A program made the translations under genes and the position numbers. Below are positions 1-8,253 of a DNA stretch of 51,578 bases, piece after piece. This DNA comes from Modestobacter sp. DSM 44400. Lineage in GTDB: Bacteria > Actinomycetota > Actinomycetes > Mycobacteriales > Geodermatophilaceae. Each line of letters starts with the position of its first letter. Position 1 is the stretch's first letter. Location of the stretch: the NCBI RefSeq assembly GCF_900107175.1, contig NZ_FNOZ01000029.1, forward strand, positions 1 through 51,578, written 5' to 3'. The notes beneath the pieces are model-generated. The model was not told where the DNA came from and did no database searches. It saw only the letters and a list, made by a program, of their open reading frames with translations.

Positions 1-273
1 AAGTCCCACGCGTGGTGGGCTCTGGCCCAGGACGAGCGGCGGGAGCTGTTTGAGGAGACCTCCCACCACATCGCCATCGGGATGCAGTACCTGCCTGCGG
101 TGGCCCGCCGGCTCTACCACGGCCGGGATCTGGACGAGCCCTTCGACTTCCTCACCTGGTTCGAGTACGTCCCCCGAGACGCGCCTGCGTTCGAGGAGCT
201 GGTGTCCCGGCTCCGCGCGACCCCGGAGTGGGACTACGTGGAACGCGAAGTCGACATCCGCCTCGCATGCTGA
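1..273 (+). CDS. Chlorite dismutase-like heme protein, C-terminal part (5' end outside window)
   Basis: The first 90 codons are an open frame that ends at TGA 271-273 and is cut by the window start. Visible landmarks are WWALAQDERRELFEE, then a His-rich HHIAIGMQYLP segment (the proximal heme His lies in this kind of region in the family), RLYHGRDLDEPFDFLTWFEY, and a closing EWDYVEREVDIRL. This matches the C-terminal half of the chlorite dismutase fold (PF06778). The RLYHGRDL..FDFLTWFE pattern is closer to true chlorite dismutases than to actinobacterial HemQ, but half a protein cannot settle that. Family members are cytosolic heme b enzymes that split chlorite to chloride and O2, or decarboxylate coproheme. 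No co-oriented gene follows. The family call is fairly sure, the activity is not. Confidence 0.7.
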   Translation, partial: KSHAWWALAQDERRELFEETSHHIAIGMQYLPAVARRLYHGRDLDEPFDFLTWFEYVPRDAPAFEELVSRLRATPEWDYVEREVDIRLAC

Positions 274-388
274 GCTACGTCAGAGCCCTCACCCCCGTCT
301 CGTTGGCCGATCGGCTATCGGACGAAGCGCGGTGGCTCTGCGAGCTTGCAGCGTGCTCGGCGGTGGGCCGCGGCGTTCGGTTCCGTTA

Positions 389-520
389 GTGCGTCGACGT
401 CCGCTGCGGGTGGTGATCGCGGGTGCGGGCATCGCTGGTCCGACGTTGGCCGGCTTGCTCGGCAGGGCCGGTCATCGGGTCATCGTGGTGGAGCGGGATC
501 AGGGCTACGAAAAACAGCAG
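389..520 (+). pseudogene. FAD-dependent monooxygenase N-terminal fragment
   Basis: From GTG 389 one frame reads VRRRPLRVVIAGAGIAGPT and then LAGLLGRAGHRVIVVERD. This is a complete Rossmann dinucleotide-binding motif (GAGIAGPTLAG) with the acidic end of strand beta2 (VVERD), as in PheA/TfdB-type FAD monooxygenases. After about 40 residues the similarity stops and the frame runs into the 3' end of glnA on the other strand. The fragment is too short to work. It is best read as the relic of a gene lost when the sequence next to glnA was rearranged. The 115 bases before it (274-388) show nothing I recognise. Confidence 0.6.
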
Positions 521-540
521 GTCAGACGGTGCACTCCGTC
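510..540 (-). terminator. Possible glnA terminator
   Basis: On the minus strand a short hairpin (GACGG at 540-536, CCGTC at 529-525, six-base loop) begins in the glnA stop codon. A run of five T follows at 514-510. The stem is only 5 bp, so this is a weak candidate. Confidence 0.35.
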
Positions 541-1972
541 AGAGGTCGTAGTACATCGCGAACTCGTGCGGGTGCGGGCGCAGCCGGATCGGAGTGATCT
601 CGTTCTCCCGCTTGTACTCGATCCAGGTCTCGATCAGGTCGGAGGTGAACACGCCACCGTCGAGCAGGTAGTCGTGGTCGACCTCCAGCCGGTCGAGGAC
701 GGCGTCCAGCGAGGCCGGCACCTTCTCGATGCCGAGGGCCTCCTCGGGCGGCAGCTCGTAGAGGTCCTTGTCGACCGGGGCCGGGGGCTCGATCTTGTTC
801 TTGACGCCGTCCAGGCCGGCCATCAGCATCGCCGAGAAGGCCAGGTACGGGTTCGCCGACGGGTCGGGCACCCGGAACTCGATGCGCTTGGCCTTCGGGT
901 TGTCCCCCGAGATCGGGATGCGGGTGCACGCCGAGCGGTTGCGCGCGGAGTAGACGAGGTTGATCGGCGCCTCGAAGCCAGGAACCAGCCGGTGGTAGCT
1001 GTTCACCGTCGGGTTGGTGAACGCCAGCAGCGACGGGGCGTGCTTGAGCAGGCCGCCGATGTAGTGCCGGGCCATATCCGACAGGCCGGCGTAGCCGGTC
1101 TCGGCGGCGAACAGCGGCTCGCCGTCCTTCCACAGGCTCTGGTGGCAGTGCATCCCCGAGCCGTTGTCACCGAAGAGCGGCTTGGGCATGAATGTCGCGG
1201 ACTTGCCGTGCGCCCAGGCGGTGTTCTTGATGATGTACTTGAACAGCATCAGGCTGTCGGCCGAACGCAGCAGGGTGTCGAACTTGTAGTTGATCTCGGC
1301 CTGCCCGCCGGTACCCACCTCGTGGTGGCCCCGCTCGAGTTCCAGCCCGGCATTCGCCAGGTTGACCATCATCGCCGACCGCAGGTCGCTCTGGTGGTCG
1401 ACCGGCTCCACGGGGAAGTAGCCGCCCTTCTGCCGGGTCTTGTAGCCCAGATTCGGGCCGCCGTTCTCCCCGGTCAGCGAGCCCGAGTTCCAAGAACCCT
1501 CGATAGCGTCGATGTGGTAGTAGCCCTCGTTGATGCTGGTGTTGTGCCGCACCGAGTCGAAGACGTAGAACTCGGCCTCCGGGCCGAAGTACGCGGTGTC
1601 GGCGATCCCGGAACTGGCCAGGTAGGCCTCGGCCTTCTTTGCCACGTTGCGCGGGTCGCGGCTGTAGGCCTCACGCGTGATCGGGTCGTGGATGAAGAAG
1701 TTCACGTTCAGCGTCTTGTAGGTGCGGAACGGGTCCACGAACGCGCTGCTGGCATCGGGGAGCAGCAGCATGTCGGACTCGTTGATCGCCTGGAAACCGC
1801 GGATGGACGAACCGTCGAAGCCCAGGCCGTCGGCGAAGGTGTCCGGGCCGAAGGTTTCCGCCGGGATGGTGAAGTGCTGCATGACGCCGGGGAGGTCGCA
1901 GAACCGGACGTCGACGAACTTCACGTCGTTGTCGCGGATGTACGCGGTGACCTCGTCGGGACTGTTGAACAT
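539..1972 (-). CDS. glnA: Glutamine synthetase type I
   Basis: A 477-residue cytosolic enzyme that condenses glutamate, ammonia and ATP to glutamine. I chose ATG 1972 ([29 protein letters not shown]), because GGAGG sits 5 nt upstream; the open frame continues further but gives no homologous sequence. The beta-grasp N-domain is followed by the [12 protein letters not shown] segment, the FFIHDP strand, [10 protein letters not shown] (metal ligands), the [16 protein letters not shown] loop, [12 protein letters not shown] (ATP/ammonia site) and [14 protein letters not shown] Lys-rich [19 protein letters not shown] adenylylation-type loop near the C-terminus suggests control by GlnE. Length fits GlnA1 (about 475). 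It is divergent from the RDD gene, and a tandem GlnR operator lies upstream. Confidence 0.98.
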   Translation of the reverse strand: MFNSPDEVTAYIRDNDVKFVDVRFCDLPGVMQHFTIPAETFGPDTFADGLGFDGSSIRGFQAINESDMLLLPDASSAFVDPFRTYKTLNVNFFIHDPITREAYSRDPRNVAKKAEAYLASSGIADTAYFGPEAEFYVFDSVRHNTSINEGYYHIDAIEGSWNSGSLTGENGGPNLGYKTRQKGGYFPVEPVDHQSDLRSAMMVNLANAGLELERGHHEVGTGGQAEINYKFDTLLRSADSLMLFKYIIKNTAWAHGKSATFMPKPLFGDNGSGMHCHQSLWKDGEPLFAAETGYAGLSDMARHYIGGLLKHAPSLLAFTNPTVNSYHRLVPGFEAPINLVYSARNRSACTRIPISGDNPKAKRIEFRVPDPSANPYLAFSAMLMAGLDGVKNKIEPPAPVDKDLYELPPEEALGIEKVPASLDAVLDRLEVDHDYLLDGGVFTSDLIETWIEYKRENEITPIRLRPHPHEFAMYYDL

Positions 1973-2022
1973 CGATCCTCCGGGAGTGGACGGCCAGCTC
2001 AGCGGGAAACTACGAGCGGGGA

Positions 2023-2060
2023 GTTGCTCAGGGGTGACCCCTGTGTTTCGTCGCCGTAAC
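2023..2060 (-). promoter_or_regulatory. Tandem GlnR operator upstream of glnA
   Basis: Read on the minus strand from 2060, the sequence is GTTAC-N6-GAAAC, and exactly 22 bp further GTCAC-N6-GCAAC. The known actinobacterial GlnR consensus is gTnAC-N6-GaAAC in two copies 22 bp apart, so site 1 is a perfect match and site 2 has one mismatch. The second site covers the expected -35 region of a promoter whose -10 is TAGTTT (2012-2007), 34 nt before the ATG. This predicts nitrogen control of glnA by GlnR. Confidence 0.85.
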
Positions 2061-2127
2061 GTCGGCTTTCGGCGTGTCGCCGACGGGAGTGGAGCACGCG
2101 CCGCCGGGGGGCCGGCGGATCGCGCCC

Positions 2128-2133
2128 TACCCT
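2128..2133 (+). promoter_or_regulatory. -10 box, leaderless promoter of the RDD gene
   Basis: TACCCT (TANNNT type) ends 7 nt before ATG 2141. No Shine-Dalgarno is present, so the mRNA probably starts at or next to the ATG. Confidence 0.6.
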
Positions 2134-2140
2134 GACGGAC

Positions 2141-2566
2141 ATGGCGAACGAGTCGGTACCAGCCTCTCAGCACCGCGTCCGCGGCGCAGCGCTGGGGCTG
2201 CCGCGGGAGGGCCCGGGCTCGCTGGCCGGCTTCGGTCGGCGCGCCGGCGCCTTCGTTGTCGACGCGTTCGCTTCGGCGCTGGCGACCGGGCTGGTGACCG
2301 CCCCGGATCTGCCGGGCAACTGGAGCCTGCTGACCTTCGGTGTGATGACCGTCGTCTTCCTGGTGGTCACCGGGCAGACGCCGGGCATGCGGCTGCTGGG
2401 ACTGCGGCTGGCCCACCCGCAGCAGGGACGGCGGCTGGCGCCGTGGCGCGCCGTCGTTCGGACCGGGCTGCTGGTCCTGCTGGTGCCGGCCCTCGTCGTC
2501 GACGGTGACGGGCGCGGCCTGCACGACCGGCTGACCGACACCGCCGTCGTCCGGGAGAGGGGCTGA
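2141..2566 (+). CDS. RDD family membrane protein
   Basis: A 141-residue protein with the RDD core: [21 protein letters not shown] near residue 32 and [21 protein letters not shown] near residue 79. A last hydrophobic stretch [16 protein letters not shown] is followed by [15 protein letters not shown]. Two to three membrane segments are visible. RDD proteins are mostly of unknown function; some RDD proteins have been linked to Na+/H+ exchange, and nothing here supports that. The same small RDD protein stands beside glnA and DUF4191 in mycobacteria (Rv2219A). It is divergent from glnA and leaderless by its promoter. Confidence 0.85.
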   Translation: MANESVPASQHRVRGAALGLPREGPGSLAGFGRRAGAFVVDAFASALATGLVTAPDLPGNWSLLTFGVMTVVFLVVTGQTPGMRLLGLRLAHPQQGRRLAPWRAVVRTGLLVLLVPALVVDGDGRGLHDRLTDTAVVRERG

Positions 2567-2702
2567 GCACACCGCGACCCCGGGCCGCACCGCGTCCATG
2601 TGCCGTCCTGGCCGACATTGAGTCGTTGCCCGCGTTCCCGTCGGGAGCCTGCGGCCCCGCGCCGGTCCCACGGAGCCCAGCACGCTCGGCGGGGCTCGAG
2701 AC

Positions 2703-3569
2703 TTACCTCCGGCGGACCTGGCGCTGGCTGACCGACATCTGCTTGCCGCCGGGCAGCGGTCCGCCGGGCACCGGGGGACGGGCGCCACCGAGCGCGGACA
2801 TCCGCTTGGCCAGGGCATTGACCTCGGCGCCGGTGAGGTTGCGGGGCAGCTTCACCACATGGGAGTTGAGCTTCTTCAGCGGGACCTGCCCCTCGGCGTC
2901 GCCCACGCTGACGTCGTAGATGGGAGTGTCGCCGACGACCTTGGAGATGCGGCGCTTCTCCGCCGCGATCAGCCCGCGGACCCGCTGCGGGGCGCCCTCT
3001 CCGACGAGGACGACGCCGGGCCGGCCGAGCACGCGGTGCACGGCGTCCAGCTCGCGGGTGCCGGCGACGCCTGAGGCGACCCGCCAGTCGCCGCGCATGC
3101 CCTCGAGCACCCATGCCGCGGCGCCGGGCTGGCCCTCCACCTGACGATAGGCAGATCCCTGCGCCCGTCGTCCGAAGATGATCAGCGCAGCCAGCAGGCC
3201 CAGCAGGACAGCGATGGGCAGGAGCAGGAACGGGGAGTCGAGCAGGATGCCGATCAGCTCGACCACGGCCACGACCACCACGAAGGCGATCAGCATGATC
3301 CAGGGGAGCTTCGGATCGTTCTTGTAGGTGAGCTTGTAGGCCTGGCCGATCATCCCGACCTGACTCTTCAGCTTGGCCACCCGGCCGACCTTGGGCTTGC
3401 CGTCCTTGCCCAGCTTCGCCGCCTTCGGCGACTTTGTGCCGCTCTTGCCGGGAGCGCCCTTGCCGGCGCCCACGGCGGTGGCGCCGGTGCTCCGTCCGGG
3501 CGCACCGGCCGGACCCCGGCCCGCCTTGCCGGTGGGGGCGGGAGTGTCGGTGGACCTGCTGCGTGCCAT
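2703..3569 (-). CDS. DUF4191 membrane protein (Rv2219-like)
   Basis: A 288-residue actinobacterial protein. Residues 1-80 are a charged Lys/Ala/Pro-rich tail, followed by the conserved entry [19 protein letters not shown]. Two adjacent membrane helices follow ([19 protein letters not shown] and [21 protein letters not shown], roughly 90-135). A cytosolic domain then carries [21 protein letters not shown] and [11 protein letters not shown], with the conserved VVKLPRNL near the end. Function is unknown. It sits between lipA and the RDD gene/glnA, its usual place in actinobacteria. ATG 3569 follows a TATCCT -10 at 8 nt, which supports the start. Confidence 0.88.
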   Translation of the reverse strand: MARSRSTDTPAPTGKAGRGPAGAPGRSTGATAVGAGKGAPGKSGTKSPKAAKLGKDGKPKVGRVAKLKSQVGMIGQAYKLTYKNDPKLPWIMLIAFVVVVAVVELIGILLDSPFLLLPIAVLLGLLAALIIFGRRAQGSAYRQVEGQPGAAAWVLEGMRGDWRVASGVAGTRELDAVHRVLGRPGVVLVGEGAPQRVRGLIAAEKRRISKVVGDTPIYDVSVGDAEGQVPLKKLNSHVVKLPRNLTGAEVNALAKRMSALGGARPPVPGGPLPGGKQMSVSQRQVRRR

Positions 3570-3577
3570 GTCTGTAG

Positions 3578-3583
3578 AGGATA
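3578..3583 (-). promoter_or_regulatory. -10 box, leaderless promoter of DUF4191
   Basis: On the minus strand TATCCT ends 8 nt before ATG 3569. It directly follows the end of intergenic repeat copy A, whose edge reads TCCTTTGACTATCC, so the repeat abuts or contributes the promoter. Confidence 0.5.
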
Positions 3584-3643
3584 GTCAAAGGACCCGCTGC
3601 CCCCCGCCACTCGCGAGCTCGCGCCGGGCCCCTGCAGCGGGCC
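3584..3643 (+). repeat. Dispersed intergenic hairpin repeat, copy A
   Basis: The element begins AAAGGACCCGCTGCCCCCC, has a central CGCGAGCTCGCG and ends GGGCCCCTGCAGCGGGCC. An 8-bp stem is formed by CCCGCTGC (3593-3600) and GCAGCGGG (3634-3641). It is related to copies at 23863, 27270, 28421 and 49338. It lies between the 3' end of lipA and the promoter of DUF4191. Confidence 0.7.
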
Positions 3644-3650
3644 GAGGGGC

Positions 3651-4628
3651 TCAGGCGGTGGTGACTCTGAGCCCGCGGGCCTCGGCGGCCTGCTGGTAGA
3701 GCCGGCCGGCGCGGTAGGAACTGCGCACCAGCGGCCCGCCCAGCACGCCGGCAAAGCCGATCCGCTCCGCCTCGGCGGAGAACTCGACGAACTCCTCGGG
3801 CTTGACCCACCGGACCACCGGGTGGTGCCGGACGCTGGGGCGCAGGTACTGGGTGATGGTCAGCAGGTCGCAGCCGGCCTCGTGCAGGGCCTGCATCGCC
3901 TCCACGACCTCGTGTGGCTCTTCGCCCATGCCCAGGATCAGGTTGGACTTGGTGACCAGGCCGGCCTCGCGGGCAGCGGTGATCACCGACAGGGACCGCT
4001 CGAAGCGGAAGCCGGGGCGGATCCGCTTGAAGATGCGCGGCACCGTCTCCACGTTGTGTGCCAGCACCTCGGGCCGGGAGGAGAACACCTCGGCCAGCTG
4101 GTCGGGCTCGGCGTTGAAGTCGGGGATGAGCAGTTCGACACCGCAGCCGGGGACGGCCGCGTGGATCTGCCGCACCGTCTCGGCGTACAGCCAGGCCCCG
4201 CCGTCGGGCAGGTCGTCGCGGGCGACGCCGGTGATCGTGGCGTAGCGCAGCCCCATGGTGGCCACGCTCTCGGCCACCCGGCGCGGCTCGTCGGCGTCGA
4301 AGTCGGCGGGCTTGCCGGTGTCGATCTGGCAGAAGTCACAGCGCCGGGTGCACTGGTCGCCGCCAATGAGGAAGGTGGCCTCGCGGTCTTCCCAGCACTC
4401 GTAGATGTTGGGGCAGCCGGCTTCTTCGCACACGGTGTGCAGGCCCTCGCGGCGCACCAGGGACTTCAGCTCGGTGTACTCGGGGCCGGTCTTCAGCTTG
4501 GTCTTGATCCAGGCGGGCTTGCGCTCGATGGGGGTCTCGCTGTTGCGGACCTCCAGACGCAGCAGCTTCCGGCCGGCCGGCTCGATCCGGGACGCCCCCC
4601 CCGGGGTGGTCGTCGACGCCTCGCTCAT
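3651..4628 (-). CDS. lipA: Lipoyl synthase
   Basis: A 325-residue radical-SAM enzyme that inserts two sulfurs into octanoyl-lysine on lipoyl domains. Both clusters can be placed: the auxiliary [4Fe-4S] cysteines are C67, C72 and C78 ([12 protein letters not shown]), and the SAM-cluster motif CTRRCDFC gives C93, C97 and C100. The C-terminal VRSSYRAG provides the serine that ligates the auxiliary cluster. Also conserved are [12 protein letters not shown] and [11 protein letters not shown] 4628 was chosen because TACCGT lies 7 nt upstream and residues 1-30 fit the family. Its substrate domains (sucB E2) and partner lipB lie further right in the window. Confidence 0.97.
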   Translation of the reverse strand: MSEASTTTPGGASRIEPAGRKLLRLEVRNSETPIERKPAWIKTKLKTGPEYTELKSLVRREGLHTVCEEAGCPNIYECWEDREATFLIGGDQCTRRCDFCQIDTGKPADFDADEPRRVAESVATMGLRYATITGVARDDLPDGGAWLYAETVRQIHAAVPGCGVELLIPDFNAEPDQLAEVFSSRPEVLAHNVETVPRIFKRIRPGFRFERSLSVITAAREAGLVTKSNLILGMGEEPHEVVEAMQALHEAGCDLLTITQYLRPSVRHHPVVRWVKPEEFVEFSAEAERIGFAGVLGGPLVRSSYRAGRLYQQAAEARGLRVTTA

Positions 4629-4635
4629 GGTCAGC

Positions 4636-4641
4636 ACGGTA
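4636..4641 (-). promoter_or_regulatory. -10 box, leaderless promoter of lipA
   Basis: TACCGT on the minus strand ends 7 nt before ATG 4628 and no Shine-Dalgarno is visible. This is the same arrangement as at most other genes here. Confidence 0.5.
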
Positions 4642-4703
4642 CTCCCGGGGGCCGGCCCGCCCGCTGGTCGCCGGAGGCGGTCGCCGTTCCCGGCGGGAAC
4701 GCG

Positions 4704-4751
4704 AACGGGCCCGGTGCCGCCTCCCGCGCGGGGAGGAGCACCGGGCCCGTT
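4704..4751 (-). terminator. Hairpin terminator after the repeat-helix protein gene
   Basis: Perfect 13-bp arms AACGGGCCCGGTG (4704-4716) and CACCGGGCCCGTT (4739-4751) enclose a second stem CCTCCC/GGGAGG (4720-4725 with 4731-4736). It stands just after the stop of the gene at 4769. The short T run is on the plus side only, so termination would rest on the stem. Confidence 0.65.
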
Positions 4752-4768
4752 TTCGTCGGGCCTGCGGG

Positions 4769-6274
4769 TCAGGCCTTGTTGCCGCCGCCCCCGGGCTCGA
4801 CGCCGCGGTCGGCCACCGGCGTACCGGCCGGGCCGCGGGGTGTGTCGGTGACGTTGGTCGCGTCGGTCGTCGGGTCGACGCCGTCGGGACCCTCGGTCAC
4901 CGACCCACCCGCGGGCCCCGCGGTGGTCACCGGCGCGTCGGGGTCGTTGTGGGTGCTGGTGGCGGGGGTGGGCCGGTCGTCGTAGGTGCGCGCCTCGGAA
5001 CCGCGGGCCAGCTGTGCCTCCTGGGTGCCGAGATCGGTCTCTGGGGGAGTGGCATCGCCGGGGGCCGACTGGGCCGAGGAGACGACCTTGCCGCCCTGCG
5101 ACTGGGGGCTCGCGGTCCCCCCGGCGGGGGTGGACGGGTTGCTCGGGGCGCTGGGCACGGGGTCCTCTCGGTAGTTGGGAACGGGGCCGTCGCCGGTCGG
5201 CGCCGGTGTCCAGGGGTCGTCGGTGTTCTTCTTCCGCAGGACGACGGCCACCCCGGCGACGATGGCCAGCACCGCCAGCAGCCACGGCCAGCGGCGCGGC
5301 GGCGGCTCCTCGATGCCCACCCGGCGCTTGACCGTGGTGGCCGTGGCGGCTGCCCGCTTGGCGGTCTGCTTGCGGGCCTTGGCGGTCGCCTTCTCCAGCT
5401 CGACGCGCTTCTTGCGTGCCTTGGTGGTGAGCTTGTCGGCCTTCTTGCCCAGCTGCTCGGCCTTGGCGCTGGCGACCTGGGCATTGGCCTCGGCCGCTGC
5501 CCGCAGGGCGACCGCCTTGACGGCGGCCTGGTCGCGGGCGGCCTCTGCGGCGGCGAGCGCCGCGGTGCCGGCCGCCGCCGACTGGGTCGCTGCGTTGGTC
5601 AGCGAGCCCCGGGCGTTCTCCAGGACCGGGCCCGCGGCCTCCCGGGCCGCGGCGACCAGCGGGGCCGCATACGCGGCGGCGGCGGAACCGGCGGCCGCGA
5701 GCCTGGGTGCCGCAGCGTCGCGGGCCACCTCCCACCGGGGACCCGCGCTGGCGACGGCGGTCTCGATGTTGGCCCGGGTGGCCCGGGCAGCGGCCTCCAG
5801 CGTGGGCCCGGCGGCCTCGCGGGCGGCCTCGATGCGTGGCACGGCGGCGGCGAGGGCGACGTCGAGGTTCGCCCGCGCGGTCTTGCTCGCCGCCTCCAGC
5901 CGCGGGACGACGTCGGTTGCGTAGGCCTTCTGGGCCGCCTCCAGGTGTGGGGCGAGTGTCTTCTGAGCTTCCTCGAGGCGGGGCGCGAAGGTCTTCTGCG
6001 CCGCCACGACCGTCTTCTGGGCGGCCTCGACGCGCGGCTCGAGCACCTCCAGCGCGGCGTCCAGACGGGGGCCGAGGGCGGCGACCGCCGCCTCCACCTT
6101 GGGAGCGAGGTCGGCGGCGTAGGCCTGCTGGGCGGCCTTGGCGGCCGCCTCGACCCGCGGACCGAGGTGCTCCGCCGTCGCGCGCCCGGCCTCGGTCACC
6201 GCCGCGCCGATGTGGGCGAAGCCCTCCTGGAACTCGGCACCGATGACCTGGGCCCGGCTCTTGTTGCGGAACAC
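4769..6274 (-). CDS. Apolipoprotein-like amphipathic-repeat membrane protein
   Basis: A 501-residue protein of unknown function. GTG 6274 ([16 protein letters not shown]) is preferred because GGAGG lies 8 nt upstream; an ATG 20 codons earlier has no such site. Residues about 30-230 are a run of imperfect 11/22-residue amphipathic helices around xAPRLEAAxKA, each with a Pro-Arg/Lys step ([42 protein letters not shown]). A Lys/Arg-rich coiled coil ([20 protein letters not shown]) follows, then one membrane helix ([18 protein letters not shown]), then a Pro/Thr/Gly-rich acidic tail. The design recalls Streptomyces DUF5324 proteins and apolipoprotein A. I infer that the repeats lie along membrane or lipid on the cytoplasmic side. 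Confidence 0.75.
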   Translation of the reverse strand: MFRNKSRAQVIGAEFQEGFAHIGAAVTEAGRATAEHLGPRVEAAAKAAQQAYAADLAPKVEAAVAALGPRLDAALEVLEPRVEAAQKTVVAAQKTFAPRLEEAQKTLAPHLEAAQKAYATDVVPRLEAASKTARANLDVALAAAVPRIEAAREAAGPTLEAAARATRANIETAVASAGPRWEVARDAAAPRLAAAGSAAAAYAAPLVAAAREAAGPVLENARGSLTNAATQSAAAGTAALAAAEAARDQAAVKAVALRAAAEANAQVASAKAEQLGKKADKLTTKARKKRVELEKATAKARKQTAKRAAATATTVKRRVGIEEPPPRRWPWLLAVLAIVAGVAVVLRKKNTDDPWTPAPTGDGPVPNYREDPVPSAPSNPSTPAGGTASPQSQGGKVVSSAQSAPGDATPPETDLGTQEAQLARGSEARTYDDRPTPATSTHNDPDAPVTTAGPAGGSVTEGPDGVDPTTDATNVTDTPRGPAGTPVADRGVEPGGGGNKA

Positions 6275-6642
6275 TGGAAGCACCTCCGAGTTGATCGTCT
6301 CCCGATCATCCTGCCCGCCATCGGCGGTGGGCACACCCCGGGGGCGGGGTCGTCCCCGGCGGGACGGGGCCGGAGCTGGTCAGCGTTCCTCCCCGTGCAG
6401 CTACGGATCTTCACCGAACCCCAGATGGGCGCCCCCTGCGACGACCTCCGAGGTGGCTCCGCAGCTGGGCTGATGCACTGCTCGCGTCGGCGTGGCCGGC
6501 CGATGGCGAGTCAGCGCTCCATCCCGCCCGGCGGGGTGAGGTTGGTTCAAATCTGGTCCGTCCGCGCCGATGTATCGCTCATGACGAGTGCTGACAGGGT
6601 GGTCGGCGGGTAGTCCACCTCGCCGCCTCCGCGCGGCTGCAG
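6275..6642. other. Intergenic stretch, no gene seen
   Basis: It contains the Shine-Dalgarno and, presumably, the promoter of the gene ending at 4769. I find no convincing ORF, RNA gene or repeat. A GGTTCAAAT near 6544 resembles a tRNA T-loop, but the flanking bases do not pair. Confidence 0.5.
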
Positions 6643-7385
6643 GTGACCCTGGGCCGTGCGGTCCAGAGCAGAGCCGCCGAGGTGGGCGCTGCCGTCGTCG
6701 CGGACTGGTCGCGACGGAGCTGGTCCTACGGCCTGACGTATGACGACGTGGTCCCGATCATCGGGCGCACCTGCAGCCTCGGTACCGATCTGATCGGCCG
6801 GTACCTGGCAACCGGTGACGGTGCCAGTCCCGAGGAGGTGCAGGCGCTGGCCGGCAGCGGTCGGCTGACGGTGGACGACTCCTTCTCCCTCACCGACCTC
6901 ACCAAGAACTACCTGATCTGGACCAGGCTGGCATCGCAGCTCTTCTGCACCACGGTGACCGCGGCCTCCAAGACGTCTCTGTCGATGTCGAGCCGGTCGC
7001 CCTCTTCCAGCACCACCCGCATGGTCGTATCGCGCCAGGTCACGAGGCCGGGGACCGGCTACTGGTGGCGGTCGCCGATTGCCTCGCCGGGCTGGTCCGC
7101 CCTGCCGACACCGTGGCCCGGTGGGGCGGGGACGAGTTCGTCATCGTCTGCGAGGACACGGCCGCCTGTGCGCCGGGGGCCACGGCGCTTGCCGATCGGA
7201 TCCAGGCCGGGGTGGCCGCCTGCTGCGAGGCGAGTGAGGGTCTGATCGTGTCGGTCAGCACCGGTATCGCGATCGCCCCCACCGGCGCTGATCCGGAGCG
7301 GGTTCTGGCCCAGGCCGATGCCGCGATGTACGCCGCCAGGCAGGGTGGCGGGGCACGCCGCGAGATCCATCTGGCGGCCGGCTAA
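6643..7385 (+). pseudogene. Broken GGDEF diguanylate cyclase with internal inversion and deletion
   Basis: The N-terminal sensor-like region is intact from GTG 6643 to about 6918: GLTYDDVVPIIGRTCSLGTDL, then a GASPEEVQALAGSGRLTVDDSF piece, ending LTKNYLIW. The C-terminal GGDEF domain is in another frame from about 7038: GHEAGDRLLVAVADCL, RWGGDEFVIVCED (intact A-site) and STGIAIAP...ADAAMYAARQGG. Between them, bases about 6919-7040 make sense only on the opposite strand, where they read TWRDTTMRVVLEEGDRL and then DVLEAAVTVVQKSCDASLVQ. That is just the segment expected after LIW. The stretch normally holding DPLTGLPNR and the start of the GGDEF domain is missing. So a segment was inverted and the adjoining 150-200 bases lost. 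It cannot make a working cyclase; c-di-GMP synthesis was the ancestral role. Confidence 0.85.
6919..7040 (-). other. Inverted coding segment inside the cyclase pseudogene
   Basis: Its minus-strand translation continues the plus-strand frame that ends at LIW near 6918. The breakpoints share only CTGG (left, about 6918-6921) against CCAG (right, about 7035-7038), which suggests microhomology-driven inversion and not a site-specific invertase. Confidence 0.75.
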
Positions 7386-7434
7386 CGAGCCCCCGCGGTG
7401 AGCTCGCCCTCGGGATCGGCGGCCACCGCGTGGC

Positions 7435-8253
7435 TCAGCTGAACCCGCCGGCCAGCGGCTCCAGCCTGGCCCGCGAGCTCAGCCAGGTGTTGGCCCGCTC
7501 CAGGTCGCTCTCGAAGTCCACCTCCACAGCGGAGAACTGGGAGATGTCCAGCGGGCGGAAGCGCAGCCCGGCCTGCTGGATGGCGGTCTCCATGCCGCGC
7601 TCGAAGTAGTCGGTGTCCGCGCAGGCCGCGAGGTGCTCAATGAGCGCGGGCTTGTCGGTCGCGGAGACGTAGTTGATGCCCACAGCCTCGCCCAGTCCAC
7701 CGACGACGGTCTTGGACAGCTCGACGATGAAGCCGTCGCCGTCGACGGTGTACTTGACCTCTTCGTCGGCCACCGTGGCGGTGTCCACGCAGACGAAGCT
7801 CTGGTCGACGTCCACCAGTGCCGTCGTCTGGTCCAGGACGGCGGGGTCGAACACCACGTCGCCGTTGAGCCACAGCACGCCGCCGGGCTGCGACGTCCGC
7901 AGCGCCCGGAACAGGCTCTGAGAGGTGTTCGTCGTGGCGAAGTCAGGGTTGAACGCGAACAGCAGGTCCGGCTGGGCCCGCATGATCGCCTTGCTCCGGT
8001 AGCCGACGACGACGGTGACCGGGGCCGCGGGGCCGAAAACCTCACGGATGCCGTCCAGCTGCTGCTGCATGATGCTGCGGCCGTCCATCAACGGGGTCAG
8101 CGGCTTGGGCAGCGAGCGGCCCAGCCGGGTGCCCATGCCCGCGGCCAGGATCACCACCTGCGGGACGCGGTGGGTCCGGGGTGCTGGACGGGTGACCGGC
8201 GCGCGCGCCTGGCGATCACGGCCGTGGGTCCAGATCGGCTCAGCGGTGCGCAT
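7435..8253 (-). CDS. Sugar/polyol-phosphate cytidylyltransferase-like NTP transferase
   Basis: About 272 residues. The nucleotidyltransferase signature is VVILAAGMGTRLGRSLPKPL near residue 33, with LNGDVVFDPAVL supplying the metal-binding Asp about 100 residues later and a closing SAVEVDFESDLERAN. It looks most like the LicC/CTP:phosphocholine and glucose-1-phosphate transferase group, which activates a phosphorylated small molecule as CDP-X (or an NDP-sugar). Two ATGs lie six bases apart; the second (8253) has GAGGAG at a good 6-nt distance, while the first (8259) abuts it. The start overlaps the end of the upstream CDP-glycerol-type transferase, so the two are cotranscribed. I infer that it makes the CDP-polyol donor for its partner; the substrate is not proven. 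Confidence 0.75.
   Translation of the reverse strand: MRTAEPIWTHGRDRQARAPVTRPAPRTHRVPQVVILAAGMGTRLGRSLPKPLTPLMDGRSIMQQQLDGIREVFGPAAPVTVVVGYRSKAIMRAQPDLLFAFNPDFATTNTSQSLFRALRTSQPGGVLWLNGDVVFDPAVLDQTTALVDVDQSFVCVDTATVADEEVKYTVDGDGFIVELSKTVVGGLGEAVGINYVSATDKPALIEHLAACADTDYFERGMETAIQQAGLRFRPLDISQFSAVEVDFESDLERANTWLSSRARLEPLAGGFS

Noticed and set aside
50-2059. A 669-codon open frame across the left end
   Set aside because: It is antisense to glnA; only residues about 114-150 (the FAD fragment) make sense.
6544-6552. GGTTCAAAT resembling a tRNA T-loop
   Set aside because: The flanking five bases form no real stem and no acceptor or anticodon arm can be drawn.
6919-7040. A phase-variable invertible switch in the cyclase gene
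   Set aside because: The ends share only 4 bp, no recombinase is nearby, and sequence was deleted beside the inversion, so it cannot switch back to a working gene.
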